DNA of 56,456 nucleotides. Origin: a virus. Position numbers and translations under genes: made by a program. The notes under the pieces are model-generated. The model was not told the DNA's origin. It did not search any database and worked only from the letters and a program-made list of their open reading frames with translations. The stretch is taken from positions 1 to 56,456 of IMG/VR virus record IMGVR_UViG_3300048839_001000, one strand, 5' to 3'. This document shows, piece after piece, positions 40,220-48,911 of this stretch (position 1 is its first letter; the number at the start of each line of letters is the position of its first letter).

Positions 40220-42036
40220 CAGTTAGCCGCGGCTCCCTCACCCGTTTCCTCGTCGTCCGTCTCGTCTTCATCTTCTACTTTGGCGGGCTCCTCTAACTTC
40301 CCGGCGGCGCGCTTCCTCATGAGTTCGCGCTCTTCAGGCAACATCATACCGATCATCCCCGTGGAGCCAGTGCCAAAGCCAGCACGCTGATCCGCCGCCT
40401 TCGCCGCTTCGCTGGAGACGGCGTCCGTCTCCCCTGGCGGATAGCCGCGTATCGTTGATGCAGTGGACTTCGACACGAGGAGCGCCTCGACATCTGCCTT
40501 GACCATGGCGGCACGTTCGACGGACTCATCCATCGGGATCGCTGCGTCCACCTCTGCCTTAGCGGCAATCAGCACCTGCTCGTCCACTTCGCCTTCGAGT
40601 TGTGACTCGATGATCTGCTTAGACATCTCCTTCTGGTACGTCGCGCTGCGCACCGCTCCACGCGCCTTAACGAGGCGGTCGAGCTCGGCGGCGCGTTCTT
40701 CATCGCTCGTGTCCTTGTACTCGTCAGGATAATCGACGCCGCCGATCTCTGGATTGGCGCCGAGATAGAGATGCACGAGCTCACAGACCGTTCTCTCACC
40801 TGACTCGAGCTGTGTCGCGATGTACCGTAGGCCAGCGGACAAACCAACGCGATCCTGTTTCTTCGATTCTCCCGACTGCTGCACCGCGGCGACGCTGAGC
40901 GATGTGAGCGCGAGGTCGCACGCTGCACGAATACGTTTGGAGATGTCCGCCTGCTTATCCATCGACGCCGTGAGGTTCGCTGTGGGAGGAGCGACGTAAC
41001 CCGGCCGCTCAACTCCCTTCGTGTATCGCCGACCTTTCTGCGAGCCAACACCCTGACCGTTGTCAACGTCGTCGAGCGGATCGAGTGTATCGACGCGATC
41101 GCGATTCTGATCTGTGCCCGTCGTGAATCGCTTCTCACCGCGCGGTTTGATGATCGCTGTTGCCGGATCAAACTGCTCGGTGTACAGTGGGAAGTTTCCT
41201 CTGAACAGAAACGCCATGTCCGTGGAGCAGAGATTCATCAGCGCAATCTGCATGTCCGCCATGTCGGTCATGAGCGACTGTGAGATGCGGAACTCCGCCA
41301 CGGGCAGGCGCGGAATCTCGAGCTTCATCGCCGATTTGAAATCGCCTTTGTGATCGTAGATCTCCACCAGCGTGCCAGGCCCGACGATCGTCGTACCAGG
41401 CACCGACTCACCAGGCGCGAGGCGCCGCATGTAACGGAATTGGCGCTCCGTCCCCGTGGTCAATCCAGTAATCGGATCTACCACGTCGACGAGCAGCTCA
41501 ATGAGCACCGCAAAGAGTTCGCCGTCATCGTCATACGTCCACGACTTGCACTGCTCGGCGGTGAATGTCCACAGATACGGCATACCTGGGAGTTCATCGG
41601 CGCGCGTCGGCGGCCTTCCTTCAACAGGCATCGTCACTTGCTTGGGTGCATCCACGCAGACGTACACTTTGCTCTGCGTAAGAAGGCGCGGCAACACCTC
41701 TTCGCCGATGAACGTCGTCATCGAGGAATCGAACGTGTCGACATCCTCTTTCATCATCTCGAGGTAACGCGGGTCGCCGGCGCGTTCCACCTCGTGCAGA
41801 TGGCAGAGGAGAGCGTCACGCACATCCTCGATCGCTGACTTAGAGTCGCCGGGGTTGTACGTGACATCGAGGCGATTGTCAAAGTCTCTCTTTGTCTCGC
41901 GCTTCGAGTACCGCTTCAGGTACATCATGATGAAGTCACGGCCGCCCGCGTAGGCGTGCCAGTACTTCAGCCATTGCCCGATGTTCGCGGTGTATTCGGG
42001 GTGTGTCAGTTTGTCGAGCTTCGTCTGCTCTGCCAT
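40219..42036 (-). CDS. Portal protein, 605 aa
   Basis: The position between the large terminase and the MuF-like protein, the length and the sequence style identify the portal: NIGQWLKYWHAYAGGRDFIM, KRETKRDFDNRLDVTYNPGD, TEQCKSW-type central segments, ISQSLMTDMADMQIALMNLC, AACDLALTSLSVAAVQQSGE with GLSAGLRYIATQLESGERT near 410, and a charged C-terminal tail (KVEDEDETDDEETGEG). The portal forms the dodecameric DNA channel at one capsid vertex. The ATG overlaps the terminase stop (TGATG). Confidence 0.9.
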   Translation of the reverse strand: MAEQTKLDKLTHPEYTANIGQWLKYWHAYAGGRDFIMMYLKRYSKRETKRDFDNRLDVTYNPGDSKSAIEDVRDALLCHLHEVERAGDPRYLEMMKEDVDTFDSSMTTFIGEEVLPRLLTQSKVYVCVDAPKQVTMPVEGRPPTRADELPGMPYLWTFTAEQCKSWTYDDDGELFAVLIELLVDVVDPITGLTTGTERQFRYMRRLAPGESVPGTTIVGPGTLVEIYDHKGDFKSAMKLEIPRLPVAEFRISQSLMTDMADMQIALMNLCSTDMAFLFRGNFPLYTEQFDPATAIIKPRGEKRFTTGTDQNRDRVDTLDPLDDVDNGQGVGSQKGRRYTKGVERPGYVAPPTANLTASMDKQADISKRIRAACDLALTSLSVAAVQQSGESKKQDRVGLSAGLRYIATQLESGERTVCELVHLYLGANPEIGGVDYPDEYKDTSDEERAAELDRLVKARGAVRSATYQKEMSKQIIESQLEGEVDEQVLIAAKAEVDAAIPMDESVERAAMVKADVEALLVSKSTASTIRGYPPGETDAVSSEAAKAADQRAGFGTGSTGMIGMMLPEERELMRKRAAGKLEEPAKVEDEDETDDEETGEGAAAN

Positions 42037-43610
42037 CAGCTCGGATCCTCCACTGACTCGCCCGCGTTAACTGAGTTGAGCATCATTCCCGCCTTGCGCA
42101 TTGCCATCTCTAGCGCGTCAGGACCGTCATCGTGATCGCCGGTCGGCACCACCGAGGCCTGCTCAACGAGCATCCTCGCGCCCGGTGAGCGGCGTTTGAA
42201 TCTGAATCGCCGGCGCGTCACGTACGGATCGAGGCGCCTGATGCGGACGATCTTGTTGACGCCGCCACATTCAAGTGGAACAATAGGCGTCATCAAGTTA
42301 CGACGAACCGCTTCATCCTCGCACTCGTTGACGATGCACTCTTGGAATTGATTGCTCTCGACGACGCAGACATCAGGGCGCATGTCGGCGCAGTACGACA
42401 CCATGTCGGTGACGAGCTGCCGCACGGGGCGCCGGCGCATGTCGCAGTCAACGTAGAACAATCCATCCTTGCCAACCACCAGAAAGACGATCGCCTGATA
42501 GTCACCGCGCTTCGCGTCCTTACCCTTTGAAGGGTCAAGAGCGATCACCGAGTATGCCCAGTCTTTGCGAGGAGGGAAGTCATCGAACCAAAGATCGTCG
42601 CCGTCGAACATCCCGCCCCATTCGCAGAGCGCGTAGTCAATCGGGTTGCACTGCATTTCCTGTTCAAACGATGCGTGGCCCATGGCGCGCATCTTCATGA
42701 GCGCGAGCACGCTGTACAACTCCGGCCACGCAACCGAGGCGCCGTCGATCATCTCCGCCTCATGCTCCCGGTAGAACTCGTCGGCCCTCGCCTCCGAGTC
42801 AGCCTCCACCGAGGAGTAGATCGCCTCCCACTGCTCCCACAAATCCATGCGCACTGGCCACTTGAAGAAGGCGCGGAAGATCTTCTTGTCCCAACCAGGT
42901 GTCTTGAGGAGCGTGGAGACGAGACACTCCTTGTGGAGCGGTGTGCCTATCACGACGACGTTCGTGTCAGCGTCGCCGGCCTTCATGACGCCGTTGAAGA
43001 ACCAATCGCGTTTGTGCTCGCGCGTGGTGGTAGAGAACTTCGAGCGATCGTTCTCAGGATCGTCGATGACAATGAGCGACGGCCGACGTGAGCCGTGGCG
43101 GCGACCACGAATGCTGTTGCCCGCGCCAAGTGCCTCGATGCAAATGCCGTTGCGCGTGACGATCATGTTCTTCGTCCACTCAACGCCTTTACCACACGCG
43201 TGCGGATAGTCTTCAATCAGGCGTTCATTCGTCTCGAGCTCGTCTTTCACCGAGGCGAGATATTTGCGTGCTTGTGGCATCGTGTCGGCGCACAACATTA
43301 TGTACGGCTCCGTGCCGAGACAAGCGTTGTAAATCGGCAAGGCAAGGGTGAAGAAGGAACTCTTGCTCGAACCACGATGCGCAAGACGACAGACATGCGA
43401 GCCGCGATGCGTCTGCAGTTGATGCGTCACGTTGATCGCAAAGTCGCGGTGCATGTAAGAGAAGGGGCGCGTGATGTAATGACCGAGGTACGTCTTGAAC
43501 CACCCGAGGAAGCCGCCGTGTTCACGCCGACGCTTAATGACAGTGCAGCGCCTCGTCTGATCGGCGAGGTGAGTGCGCATCAAGTGAAGCGCCTCGGCGG
43601 CTGCCATCAT
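42036..43610 (-). CDS. Terminase large subunit, 524 aa
   Basis: The packaging ATPase/nuclease. Walker A-like LAHRGSSKSSF is near residue 80 and Walker B LIVIDDPEND near 183, in the form used by several phage terminases. The RNase H-like nuclease domain starts with VIALDPSKGK near 358 (first catalytic Asp), followed by VVESNQF and the C-terminal acidic cluster in GDHDDGPDALEMAM. Two adjacent ATGs occur; the ribosome binding site (AGAGGGA) is weak, and a GTACGCG-rich inverted repeat lies between it and the small subunit gene. Confidence 0.93.
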   Translation of the reverse strand: MMAAAEALHLMRTHLADQTRRCTVIKRRREHGGFLGWFKTYLGHYITRPFSYMHRDFAINVTHQLQTHRGSHVCRLAHRGSSKSSFFTLALPIYNACLGTEPYIMLCADTMPQARKYLASVKDELETNERLIEDYPHACGKGVEWTKNMIVTRNGICIEALGAGNSIRGRRHGSRRPSLIVIDDPENDRSKFSTTTREHKRDWFFNGVMKAGDADTNVVVIGTPLHKECLVSTLLKTPGWDKKIFRAFFKWPVRMDLWEQWEAIYSSVEADSEARADEFYREHEAEMIDGASVAWPELYSVLALMKMRAMGHASFEQEMQCNPIDYALCEWGGMFDGDDLWFDDFPPRKDWAYSVIALDPSKGKDAKRGDYQAIVFLVVGKDGLFYVDCDMRRRPVRQLVTDMVSYCADMRPDVCVVESNQFQECIVNECEDEAVRRNLMTPIVPLECGGVNKIVRIRRLDPYVTRRRFRFKRRSPGARMLVEQASVVPTGDHDDGPDALEMAMRKAGMMLNSVNAGESVEDPS

Positions 43611-43660
43611 GTCCCAGGTCCCTCTATATACAAGGAATCACGCGTACGTACGCGCGTACC

Positions 43661-44431
43661 TTATTCAGTATCCTCTGTCGGTTCGGCCGGCGCGAGGTCT
43701 TCGTCACGTTCAAAACCAGGATCGCTCTTCGCTATCTCATCGCGTAACGCTTTCGCCTGCGCACGAAGTTCAGCGATCTTCTCACGAGCATCAGATGTTA
43801 ATGACTCACGAGCAGCGGCACTGCTATTGCCGATGCCGACGCCGCTGTTATCGTTCTGCATCGGCTCGATGGGCTGTCTACCGAGCGATACGTGATCACG
43901 CCTGAAGCCAGACATATCTTGTGGGAGCGGCATCTCGAGGATCGCCGATACCACAGACTCCGCGAGATCTGGCTCCACCTTCTTCGAGAGTTCATCGGCG
44001 ATCAACTGGATGAAGAAGAGGAGCACCTCCGTCGGAATCATGCCCTTCGTGCGTTGTTCGAGGCGCGCCACCACGTCGCACATCTTACCGATCTCTGAGG
44101 ACAATGATGTGATAGCGGCAATCGCGTGCGCAGACAACTCCTTTGACTCAGTCGCCTGGCACGATGAAATCACCCCGTCGAGACACACGCGCATGAGCGC
44201 CAGCTCGTTGTCCAACGTGTAACGATCATCCGCCTTGAGCATCATCTCGAACGTCTGTTGAAGCTGAGGCGATTTGAATTGGTACATACCACTCTTGAAA
44301 CGACGAGCGTGATGCGGCAGATGATCAGGGCAACGAGTCGTACCGAGCATTGCACGATGCGTGCAGCCTTCATACTCACACTTGCGTGCGCCATTTTCAG
44401 CTAGACAAGGCTCAGTATGTCGCTTGTGCAT
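43661..44431 (-). CDS. Probable terminase small subunit with zinc finger, 256 aa
   Basis: The gene immediately before the large terminase. The N-terminus has a Cys/His cluster (CLAENGARKCEYEGC, then TTRCPDHLPHH), probably one zinc finger. The central part is helical (LQQTFEMMLKADDRYTLDNE; HAIAAITSLSSEIGKMCDVV) and the C-terminus is charged and possibly disordered. DNA recognition for packaging is inferred from position; the sequence does not prove it. GAGGTAG supports the ATG at 44431. Confidence 0.68.
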   Translation of the reverse strand: MHKRHTEPCLAENGARKCEYEGCTHRAMLGTTRCPDHLPHHARRFKSGMYQFKSPQLQQTFEMMLKADDRYTLDNELALMRVCLDGVISSCQATESKELSAHAIAAITSLSSEIGKMCDVVARLEQRTKGMIPTEVLLFFIQLIADELSKKVEPDLAESVVSAILEMPLPQDMSGFRRDHVSLGRQPIEPMQNDNSGVGIGNSSAAARESLTSDAREKIAELRAQAKALRDEIAKSDPGFERDEDLAPAEPTEDTE

Positions 44432-44847
44432 CTGCTACCTCGTGACAATATGTTCCCAAATCTGAGGTTATTATATCCTACACCACTGCAATTGTACACG
44501 CCTGGAACATTGCAAATAGCACGTTGCGCCAAGTTTCTTTACACCACAGACAACTCACAAACTCCTCCGCCTCATCACCACAGGAGTAGACTCACCGACA
44601 GATCCTCCGAATAAGTCGCCGTCGAAGCGTAACAACCATGTGCATGTGGGTAACCACTACGTGCGTACGGGAACCGCCATTACTGAAAGAACCAACCTAG
44701 AAAAGGTATAATATATAAGATCCAAATTAATCAAGTATTATATGTATTTACAACTTGGCTTCGTGAGATATACTACCCGGAGGGTACCCTTACCTTTACC
44801 CCATATACATACCGTTGTTACGCGGAATGGGCATACGTCTGAAGACT
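44432..44847. other. 416-base AT-rich intergenic region before the packaging genes
   Basis: No convincing gene is seen. The region contains promoter P4 near its left end, further minus-strand TATAAT (44742 to 44737) and TATATT strings without a good -35, and a plus-strand TATAAT at 44707 with no gene to drive. A 26-codon minus-strand frame with GGAGGAG is noted under rejected items. As the upstream flank of terminase, it may also hold the packaging (cos or pac) site, for which no direct signal is visible. Confidence 0.45.
44470..44499 (-). promoter_or_regulatory. Candidate promoter P4 for the packaging/capsid operon
   Basis: On the minus strand TATAAT (44475 to 44470) is preceded by GTGTAC (44499 to 44494) with an 18-base spacer. 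This is one mismatch and one base away from the ATGTWC-N17-TATAAT pattern of P1-P3, and GA replaces GG before the -10. The terminase small-subunit ATG is about 39 bases downstream. Confidence 0.55.
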
Positions 44848-45204
44848 TTACTGGAGGTACGCAGAAGAACGTCGAACTACGCGTTCCGCTCTTCTCAATA
44901 TCTTGTGTTGCTCCACAGCCATCTTCACAGCAATATCAAACTCTATTCCATTTGGAGCGGTACCAACCTCTTCAGAGAGTGTCTCATATCTCTCAAGTAC
45001 TCTCACATATTCGTCGCACGCCGCTTTGAAGAATGCCACCCGTTGTGCTCTCTTCAATGCTTTCTTTCGTGATCTTATATCGTCATTTACAGTGGTCTTG
45101 ACGCGTGTTCTTTTCATCTCACGTTCTTTACGCAGAAACTCTTCACATTCTGCTTTGCGTAATGCGCAAAGTTTATTGTACTCTTCATCCACTATCTTCT
45201 TCAT
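44848..45204 (-). CDS. Hypothetical basic helical protein, 118 aa
   Basis: A charged helical protein with many Lys, Arg and Glu residues (KAECEEFLRKEREMKRTRVK, DDIRSRKKALKRAQRVAFFK) and a C-terminus NGIEFDIAVKMAVEQHKILR. The start at 45204 is preceded by AAAGGAG; a start six codons upstream is less well spaced. It is the last gene of the accessory region before the packaging operon. Function unknown; nucleic-acid binding is possible. Confidence 0.72.
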   Translation of the reverse strand: MKKIVDEEYNKLCALRKAECEEFLRKEREMKRTRVKTTVNDDIRSRKKALKRAQRVAFFKAACDEYVRVLERYETLSEEVGTAPNGIEFDIAVKMAVEQHKILRRAERVVRRSSAYLQ

Positions 45205-45305
45205 TCTCTTCTCCTTTATCAACTGTTGATCCTAATCCACAAATTTGAAAGCCCTGCTAGCCAAACAATGCACCCCCGTCGATCGCTCCTCTTCAACAGT
45301 GGCAC

Positions 45306-45944
45306 TTAGACAATCCAATTTCCATCTTCTTGCATACGTTTGATTTTAGCTTCAACTCCCACAGTATGATTGTAATGATAACAAACAGCTTCGTTCAACT
45401 TAAGTGGGTAGGCTCCAACTGGAAATTGATCTGACGGAAACATTCTCAATCTATCTTTGGTATGATTCCATCGCCACCTTTTTTCTATATACTCATCGTC
45501 CGATCTCAATGGTCCATTGGGGGTGAGAAATCTAATAGCGAAGTTTGTCGGTCGAGCGGCGACAATCCCCATACATACTGTCTTATCGACGTTCTGCTGC
45601 GCGCATATGTCCCACGCACCATCCGGTAAATACCTCCTGATGTCGTCAAATACAACGACGTCAGGATCAATGTAGAATACGTCTGAGATTTTCAATCTGT
45701 CGACGATGGTTTCTAATTTCCAACGCACTACTTCGCCCCAGCTACCCTGCGTGTACAGCTGCTCTCCTTTTGGGAGATAACAAGGTCGGACTACAACTCC
45801 ACATTTGAGATCGTATTCTCTGCGTGTTTCCTCATCCGGGACAACGACGACAATGTCCGTCGATGGTACATACCTTAATAGATGTGCGACGGCATTCGCC
45901 ACCATCTGCCTGTAAGCCATCGTTCCCGTCAGTAAAAACTTCAT
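45306..45944 (-). CDS. Glycosyltransferase-like protein with DPD motif, 212 aa
   Basis: Nucleotide-diphospho-sugar transferase pattern: FLLTGTMAYRQMVANAVAHL at the start, DIVVVVPDEETRREY, GEVVRWKLETIVDRL, then VFYIDPDVVVFDDIRRYL near residue 95, the D-x-D motif that binds metal and the donor phosphate. AICAQQ-like and SDQFPVGAYPLKLNEAVCYH segments fit the acceptor side. The start at 45944 follows AGGAGGAAGG; a longer frame is spurious. Donor and acceptor are unknown. Confidence 0.75.
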   Translation of the reverse strand: MKFLLTGTMAYRQMVANAVAHLLRYVPSTDIVVVVPDEETRREYDLKCGVVVRPCYLPKGEQLYTQGSWGEVVRWKLETIVDRLKISDVFYIDPDVVVFDDIRRYLPDGAWDICAQQNVDKTVCMGIVAARPTNFAIRFLTPNGPLRSDDEYIEKRWRWNHTKDRLRMFPSDQFPVGAYPLKLNEAVCYHYNHTVGVEAKIKRMQEDGNWIV

Positions 45945-45957
45945 TCCTTCCTCCTCG

Positions 45958-46584
45958 TTAAGGTTTAATCCGAAGCAATTCGTTGTGCGTGAGTCTTCGT
46001 CCATCGTGCATCCCGCTGTGTCTCTCAATCCACGTCGCCCTACTATTGCAGATGTTTGATCCATGCGACGTCTGAAAGCACGCGTACGGTGTTGGAACGA
46101 CGCCTTCGAGGACACCATCGCAAATGCACTGGCACGTCATTCTATCAACAACGTCTTGCGGTGTGTCGAGTAAAATTCGCGCGACTGACGGTGTTACAAC
46201 GTAAGCGTGCACTCCTTTTGCGAACTGCAACGTAGACAGTCCGCCTGGGGTGTAGTTCGAGAATGTCGCATGTATAACACCGAAGAAGAATATTGTCGTC
46301 GGTGATAGCGGCATTACTTCGTGCCTTCTAATGAAGAAGGCATCGTCCTCGTATATAGCCGTGGTTTCATTGCGCTTTGCGATCTCTCGCCACACATTCA
46401 AGTGTGCATCTGTAACGATAGTCTCTCGTTCATGCTCCGTTTCAGTAGTGAAATCGGCACCGAGAATAACCTCAGGCATCGGCATTCCAACGTTGCACAT
46501 GGTGCCAAGTGAAACTCGGAGTATCTTTGCACGCGCAGGCGCCGACAATATCACATGACGCTTAATGTATGTCGTCTGGTCCAC
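45958..46584 (-). CDS. Glycosyltransferase family 25-like protein, 208 aa
   Basis: KRHVILSAPARAKILRVSLG and AEITKR-type helices lead to TTAIYEDDAFFIRRHEVMPL near residue 78, the EDDA motif of GT25 (LPS biosynthesis) enzymes. GVHAYVVTPSVARILL matches the family's conserved AY...A..LL segment. It starts with a GTG at 46584 after GAGGA. It lies beside the DPD-type glycosyltransferase, so the two may act one after another on the same acceptor. Confidence 0.76.
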   Translation of the reverse strand: MDQTTYIKRHVILSAPARAKILRVSLGTMCNVGMPMPEVILGADFTTETEHERETIVTDAHLNVWREIAKRNETTAIYEDDAFFIRRHEVMPLSPTTIFFFGVIHATFSNYTPGGLSTLQFAKGVHAYVVTPSVARILLDTPQDVVDRMTCQCICDGVLEGVVPTPYACFQTSHGSNICNSRATWIERHSGMHDGRRLTHNELLRIKP

Positions 46585-46607
46585 GGTGTCCTCAATTCAT
46601 CAAGTAA

Positions 46608-46667
46608 GCTGCGCCGGCGGCTAATCGGGTGGAGAAGGCATGGCGTCCCTCTCCCCGCCGGCGCAGC
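46608..46667 (-). repeat. Perfect 13-bp inverted repeat between glycosyltransferase and membrane-protein genes
   Basis: GCTGCGCCGGCGG (46608-46620) and CCGCCGGCGCAGC (46655-46667) enclose 34 bases that can form an inner GGAGA/TCTCC stem. The structure fills the space between two genes and starts a few bases past the stop codon of the membrane protein. Confidence 0.7.
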
Positions 46668-46674
46668 AATCATT

Positions 46675-47079
46675 CTACTTCGGCGGAGGCAGCAACCGTC
46701 CCTCGGGATCTTGCTCTTTGTACACCGGCAACTTCACCTCGGTCACGCGCTTCACTTCTGCTGTCTTGCCATCCACGGCGATGTTCACTGTGCTCGGTGG
46801 CACTTTGTTCTCCACAGTGATCGTCGGTGGTGGTACGTTAACTGCAGCTGGCTGCACGTTCACCGTTGCCGGCGGCACGGTCACTTCCACCCGCGGCGCT
46901 TCCGCCTGCTTCACGTTCACCACGGGCGGTGCCACATTGACCACCGACGGCTGCACGTCGACTCGCAGCTGCATGGTTAAACGTCCAGCGTAGAATGCAA
47001 GCGCAGCGGTGACCATTACTATCACCCACAGCCCAAACACCGCGCCCATCATTTGTTTGTACTCATTGTCCATCTTCAT
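46675..47079 (-). CDS. Membrane-anchored protein with Val-Asn-Val/Pro repeats, 134 aa
   Basis: After a short start, one transmembrane helix (AVFGLWVIVMVTAALAFYAG, residues ~11-30) is followed by a periplasmic or external region made of short repeats (VDVQPSVVNVAPPVVNV, VEVTVPPATVNVQPAAVNV, PPTITVENKVPPSTVNIAVD) and a charged end. The VNV-PP pattern predicts an extended beta/proline-rich rod able to span the periplasm, as some unimolecular spanins do. AAGGAG supports the ATG at 47079. A 42-residue membrane gene lies just upstream. Confidence 0.72.
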   Translation of the reverse strand: MKMDNEYKQMMGAVFGLWVIVMVTAALAFYAGRLTMQLRVDVQPSVVNVAPPVVNVKQAEAPRVEVTVPPATVNVQPAAVNVPPPTITVENKVPPSTVNIAVDGKTAEVKRVTEVKLPVYKEQDPEGRLLPPPK

Positions 47080-47095
47080 CTCCGCTCCTTGTTCC

Positions 47096-47224
47096 TTAAA
47101 CCCGTGTGGATACGCACACAACCACGCACACCAACGCAACGACAATGCCTAACGCAATCACCAACCACGGCATTGCCCACACGAAAACGGCCTTGAAGTT
47201 GTTCCACGTCCAATCACCCCGCAT
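47096..47224 (-). CDS. Small single-pass membrane protein, 42 aa
   Basis: A short gene found by reading the gap. AAAGGAG lies nine bases before the ATG at 47224. After MRGDWTWNNFKAVFVW comes a long hydrophobic helix (LVIALGIVVALVCVVVC) and a short end (STRV). The TAA lies next to the ribosome binding site of the next membrane protein. Size and topology allow a holin or holin-like role beside the spanin-like gene, but this is speculative. Confidence 0.62.
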   Translation of the reverse strand: MRGDWTWNNFKAVFVWAMPWLVIALGIVVALVCVVVCVSTRV

Positions 47225-47251
47225 CGTGCCATTCTCCTTTCTTATCTGCTA

Positions 47252-47554
47252 TCACCTATTTACATCGGTAATAGCTTCACGTGCTATTACCACAGCCTTA
47301 GTTGCCGCGAAATTCGTCGCGCCGTACTTAGGATCGAGGGCAGCGATTTTCTCAAGAGCTTCGAGCAGTTTCGGCGCAGCAGCCAACAAGTTCGCATTAA
47401 CCGCCGCCACTCTGCAATCCTCGTCTGTCATTCCTATTGCGAAGCTGATGTGTACGACGCTAATCCCCTTGCAAATTTCAAGTCGACGAATGCTTGGGAA
47501 TGACTGTACCCAAGTCCAACGACTTTGCTTAGCGCTCTCGATGTCACTCTCCAT
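47252..47554 (-). CDS. Hypothetical protein with APKLLEAL motif, 100 aa
   Basis: The C-terminal half carries AAVNANLLAAAPKLLEALEK, a motif common to many short phage proteins of unknown function; the N-terminal half is beta-like (RRLEICKGISVVHISFAIG). AAAGGAG supports the ATG. Soluble; no catalytic residues are evident. Confidence 0.7.
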   Translation of the reverse strand: MESDIESAKQSRWTWVQSFPSIRRLEICKGISVVHISFAIGMTDEDCRVAAVNANLLAAAPKLLEALEKIAALDPKYGATNFAATKAVVIAREAITDVNR

Positions 47555-47588
47555 CTCCTGTCTCCTTTCTTATCTACGCGCACACCTT

Positions 47589-48599
47589 CTATCGCATCAC
47601 GACAGCCCACTCTCGCGTTGGGTATCCTTTGTCGCTCGCGATTTCTCTGTATCCTGTCTTGAGAAGATGTGTCAACACAACGCTCTCCACGTTGCGTTCA
47701 ACATCGTCGAACATGACCGGCACATCTGACTTGAACATGTCAAGATACTTGATGAGATTCAATCTGCTTTCAGATGCCGGTGGACCATCGACGATAAGGA
47801 GGTCATAGTCCTTCGGTAGTCGCGCCTTTAATGCTTCTGGGAAGTACCACCCATCAGGACCGAGAGGCACGTGAATGTACTTCGACGGATATTTGTTCGT
47901 CCAACGCATATCGTGCTCCACCGAGTAGAGCTGATAGTCTTTGCAAAGAGCGGCTGTGGTACCATTCCCACTGCCAAGCTCAAGGATCGTTTTACCTGCT
48001 GGAATATTCGCACGAATCCACTCAATCGCCGATGGTCGCATTTGCATTCCAGGTGGCGTCTTTCTAACTGCATCAGTTGATTTATTAAGTTGCGGGATTG
48101 AGAGTTTAACGGTATCCTTCCCAAGGAATGTGCAGAGGCTTTTCCACTTCTCTTCGTCACTCACGTTCTTGTCGCAAATGTCGATGAGTAGCATTCGATC
48201 ATAGGCGAACGTCTTTCCGAACCACTTGATAAAGCTTTGGTGCGCATCGTACATTACTCGTAGTTTCTTCTCGTCATACAATAAGCACCCATAACTCGCC
48301 ATAATGGCGAGTCTATCCCTATCGGGAAGTCCGGCGTGGTTCACCACGTCCATGTGTATCCGCATCGATTCGAGCCAACTCTCAACCTCACGCGTGGTAC
48401 AAATATAAAGCGCATTTGGCCAGCGTGCGTTAATCGACAGCGTGTAGAGATAAGTCGGCACGTCAACTATCGCGTCATATCTACTGTATGTCGTCGGGTC
48501 AACGATGTAGTGGCCCGTGTTGATCCCGAGGTTCTTCAGCATCCACGCTAATGTGCTGATGCCCGTTCTTCCAAGACCAACTCCAAAGACTTTTGCCAT
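47589..48599 (-). CDS. Sulfotransferase-like domain fused to a SAM-dependent methyltransferase, 336 aa
   Basis: Residues 1-~175 resemble sulfotransferases: FGVGLGRTGISTLAWMLKNL (PAPS 5'-phosphosulfate loop), a DVPTYLYTL segment and the 3'-phosphate-like NALYICTTREVESWLESM. Residues ~195-336 are a class I methyltransferase: AGKTILELGSGNGTTAALCK (motif I, near 205), YSVEHD (acidic residue binding SAM ribose) and DLLIVDGPPASESR. The fusion is seamless in one frame. In context with four glycosyltransferases it could sulfate and methylate a glycan, a plausible but untested route. AAGGA lies ten bases before the ATG. Confidence 0.78.
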   Translation of the reverse strand: MAKVFGVGLGRTGISTLAWMLKNLGINTGHYIVDPTTYSRYDAIVDVPTYLYTLSINARWPNALYICTTREVESWLESMRIHMDVVNHAGLPDRDRLAIMASYGCLLYDEKKLRVMYDAHQSFIKWFGKTFAYDRMLLIDICDKNVSDEEKWKSLCTFLGKDTVKLSIPQLNKSTDAVRKTPPGMQMRPSAIEWIRANIPAGKTILELGSGNGTTAALCKDYQLYSVEHDMRWTNKYPSKYIHVPLGPDGWYFPEALKARLPKDYDLLIVDGPPASESRLNLIKYLDMFKSDVPVMFDDVERNVESVVLTHLLKTGYREIASDKGYPTREWAVVMR

Positions 48600-48633
48600 G
48601 ATGTGTCATCCTTTCAGGTAGCCTTTTACTGTC

Positions 48634-48651
48634 GCAACTCTTCAGAGTTGC
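48634..48651 (-). repeat. Small hairpin spanning a stop codon
   Basis: GCAACTCT and AGAGTTGC are perfect arms around TC. The stop codon of the zinc protein at 48642 lies inside. It may stabilise the message end. Confidence 0.45.
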
Positions 48652-48911
48652 ATCGATTGTTCCGCTCCAGTCAACCGATGATTGGAATTACTTCTTGGAT
48701 AGTTAGGTGTATCCACCCACTTACCATCCTTGAAGTCAAGGTTGCCCTTACGGTAGATGCGGTCTTCCTCGTTTGGAGTTAGCTTTCTCCCACAACAATC
48801 AGTGGTCAGTGTGCCTTCAAATCCACCGCAGACAGCGCAGTAACCAAGCCCACCGTCGCAGAACATGCAGCCTGTTTTCCCGCAAGAGCATTCAAACCAA
48901 ACGTGTTTCAT
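48642..48911 (-). CDS. Small zinc-finger phage protein, 89 aa
   Basis: The N-terminus has CSCGKTGCMFCDG, then YCAVCGGFEGTLTTDCCGRK, a CxxCGGxEGxLxxDCxGR pattern common in short phage proteins of unknown function. IYRKGNLDFKDGKWVDTPNY follows and fits the same family. Two zinc sites are likely. The start is the third of three tandem 14-base SD-ATG units (see the repeat at 48909). Confidence 0.78.
   Translation of the reverse strand: MKHVWFECSCGKTGCMFCDGGLGYCAVCGGFEGTLTTDCCGRKLTPNEEDRIYRKGNLDFKDGKWVDTPNYPRSNSNHRLTGAEQSMQL

Noticed and set aside
44500-44600. 26-codon minus-strand frame with GGAGGAG at about 44.5 kb
   Set aside because: It overlaps promoter P4 and the peptide has no recognisable feature; the start spacing is very short.
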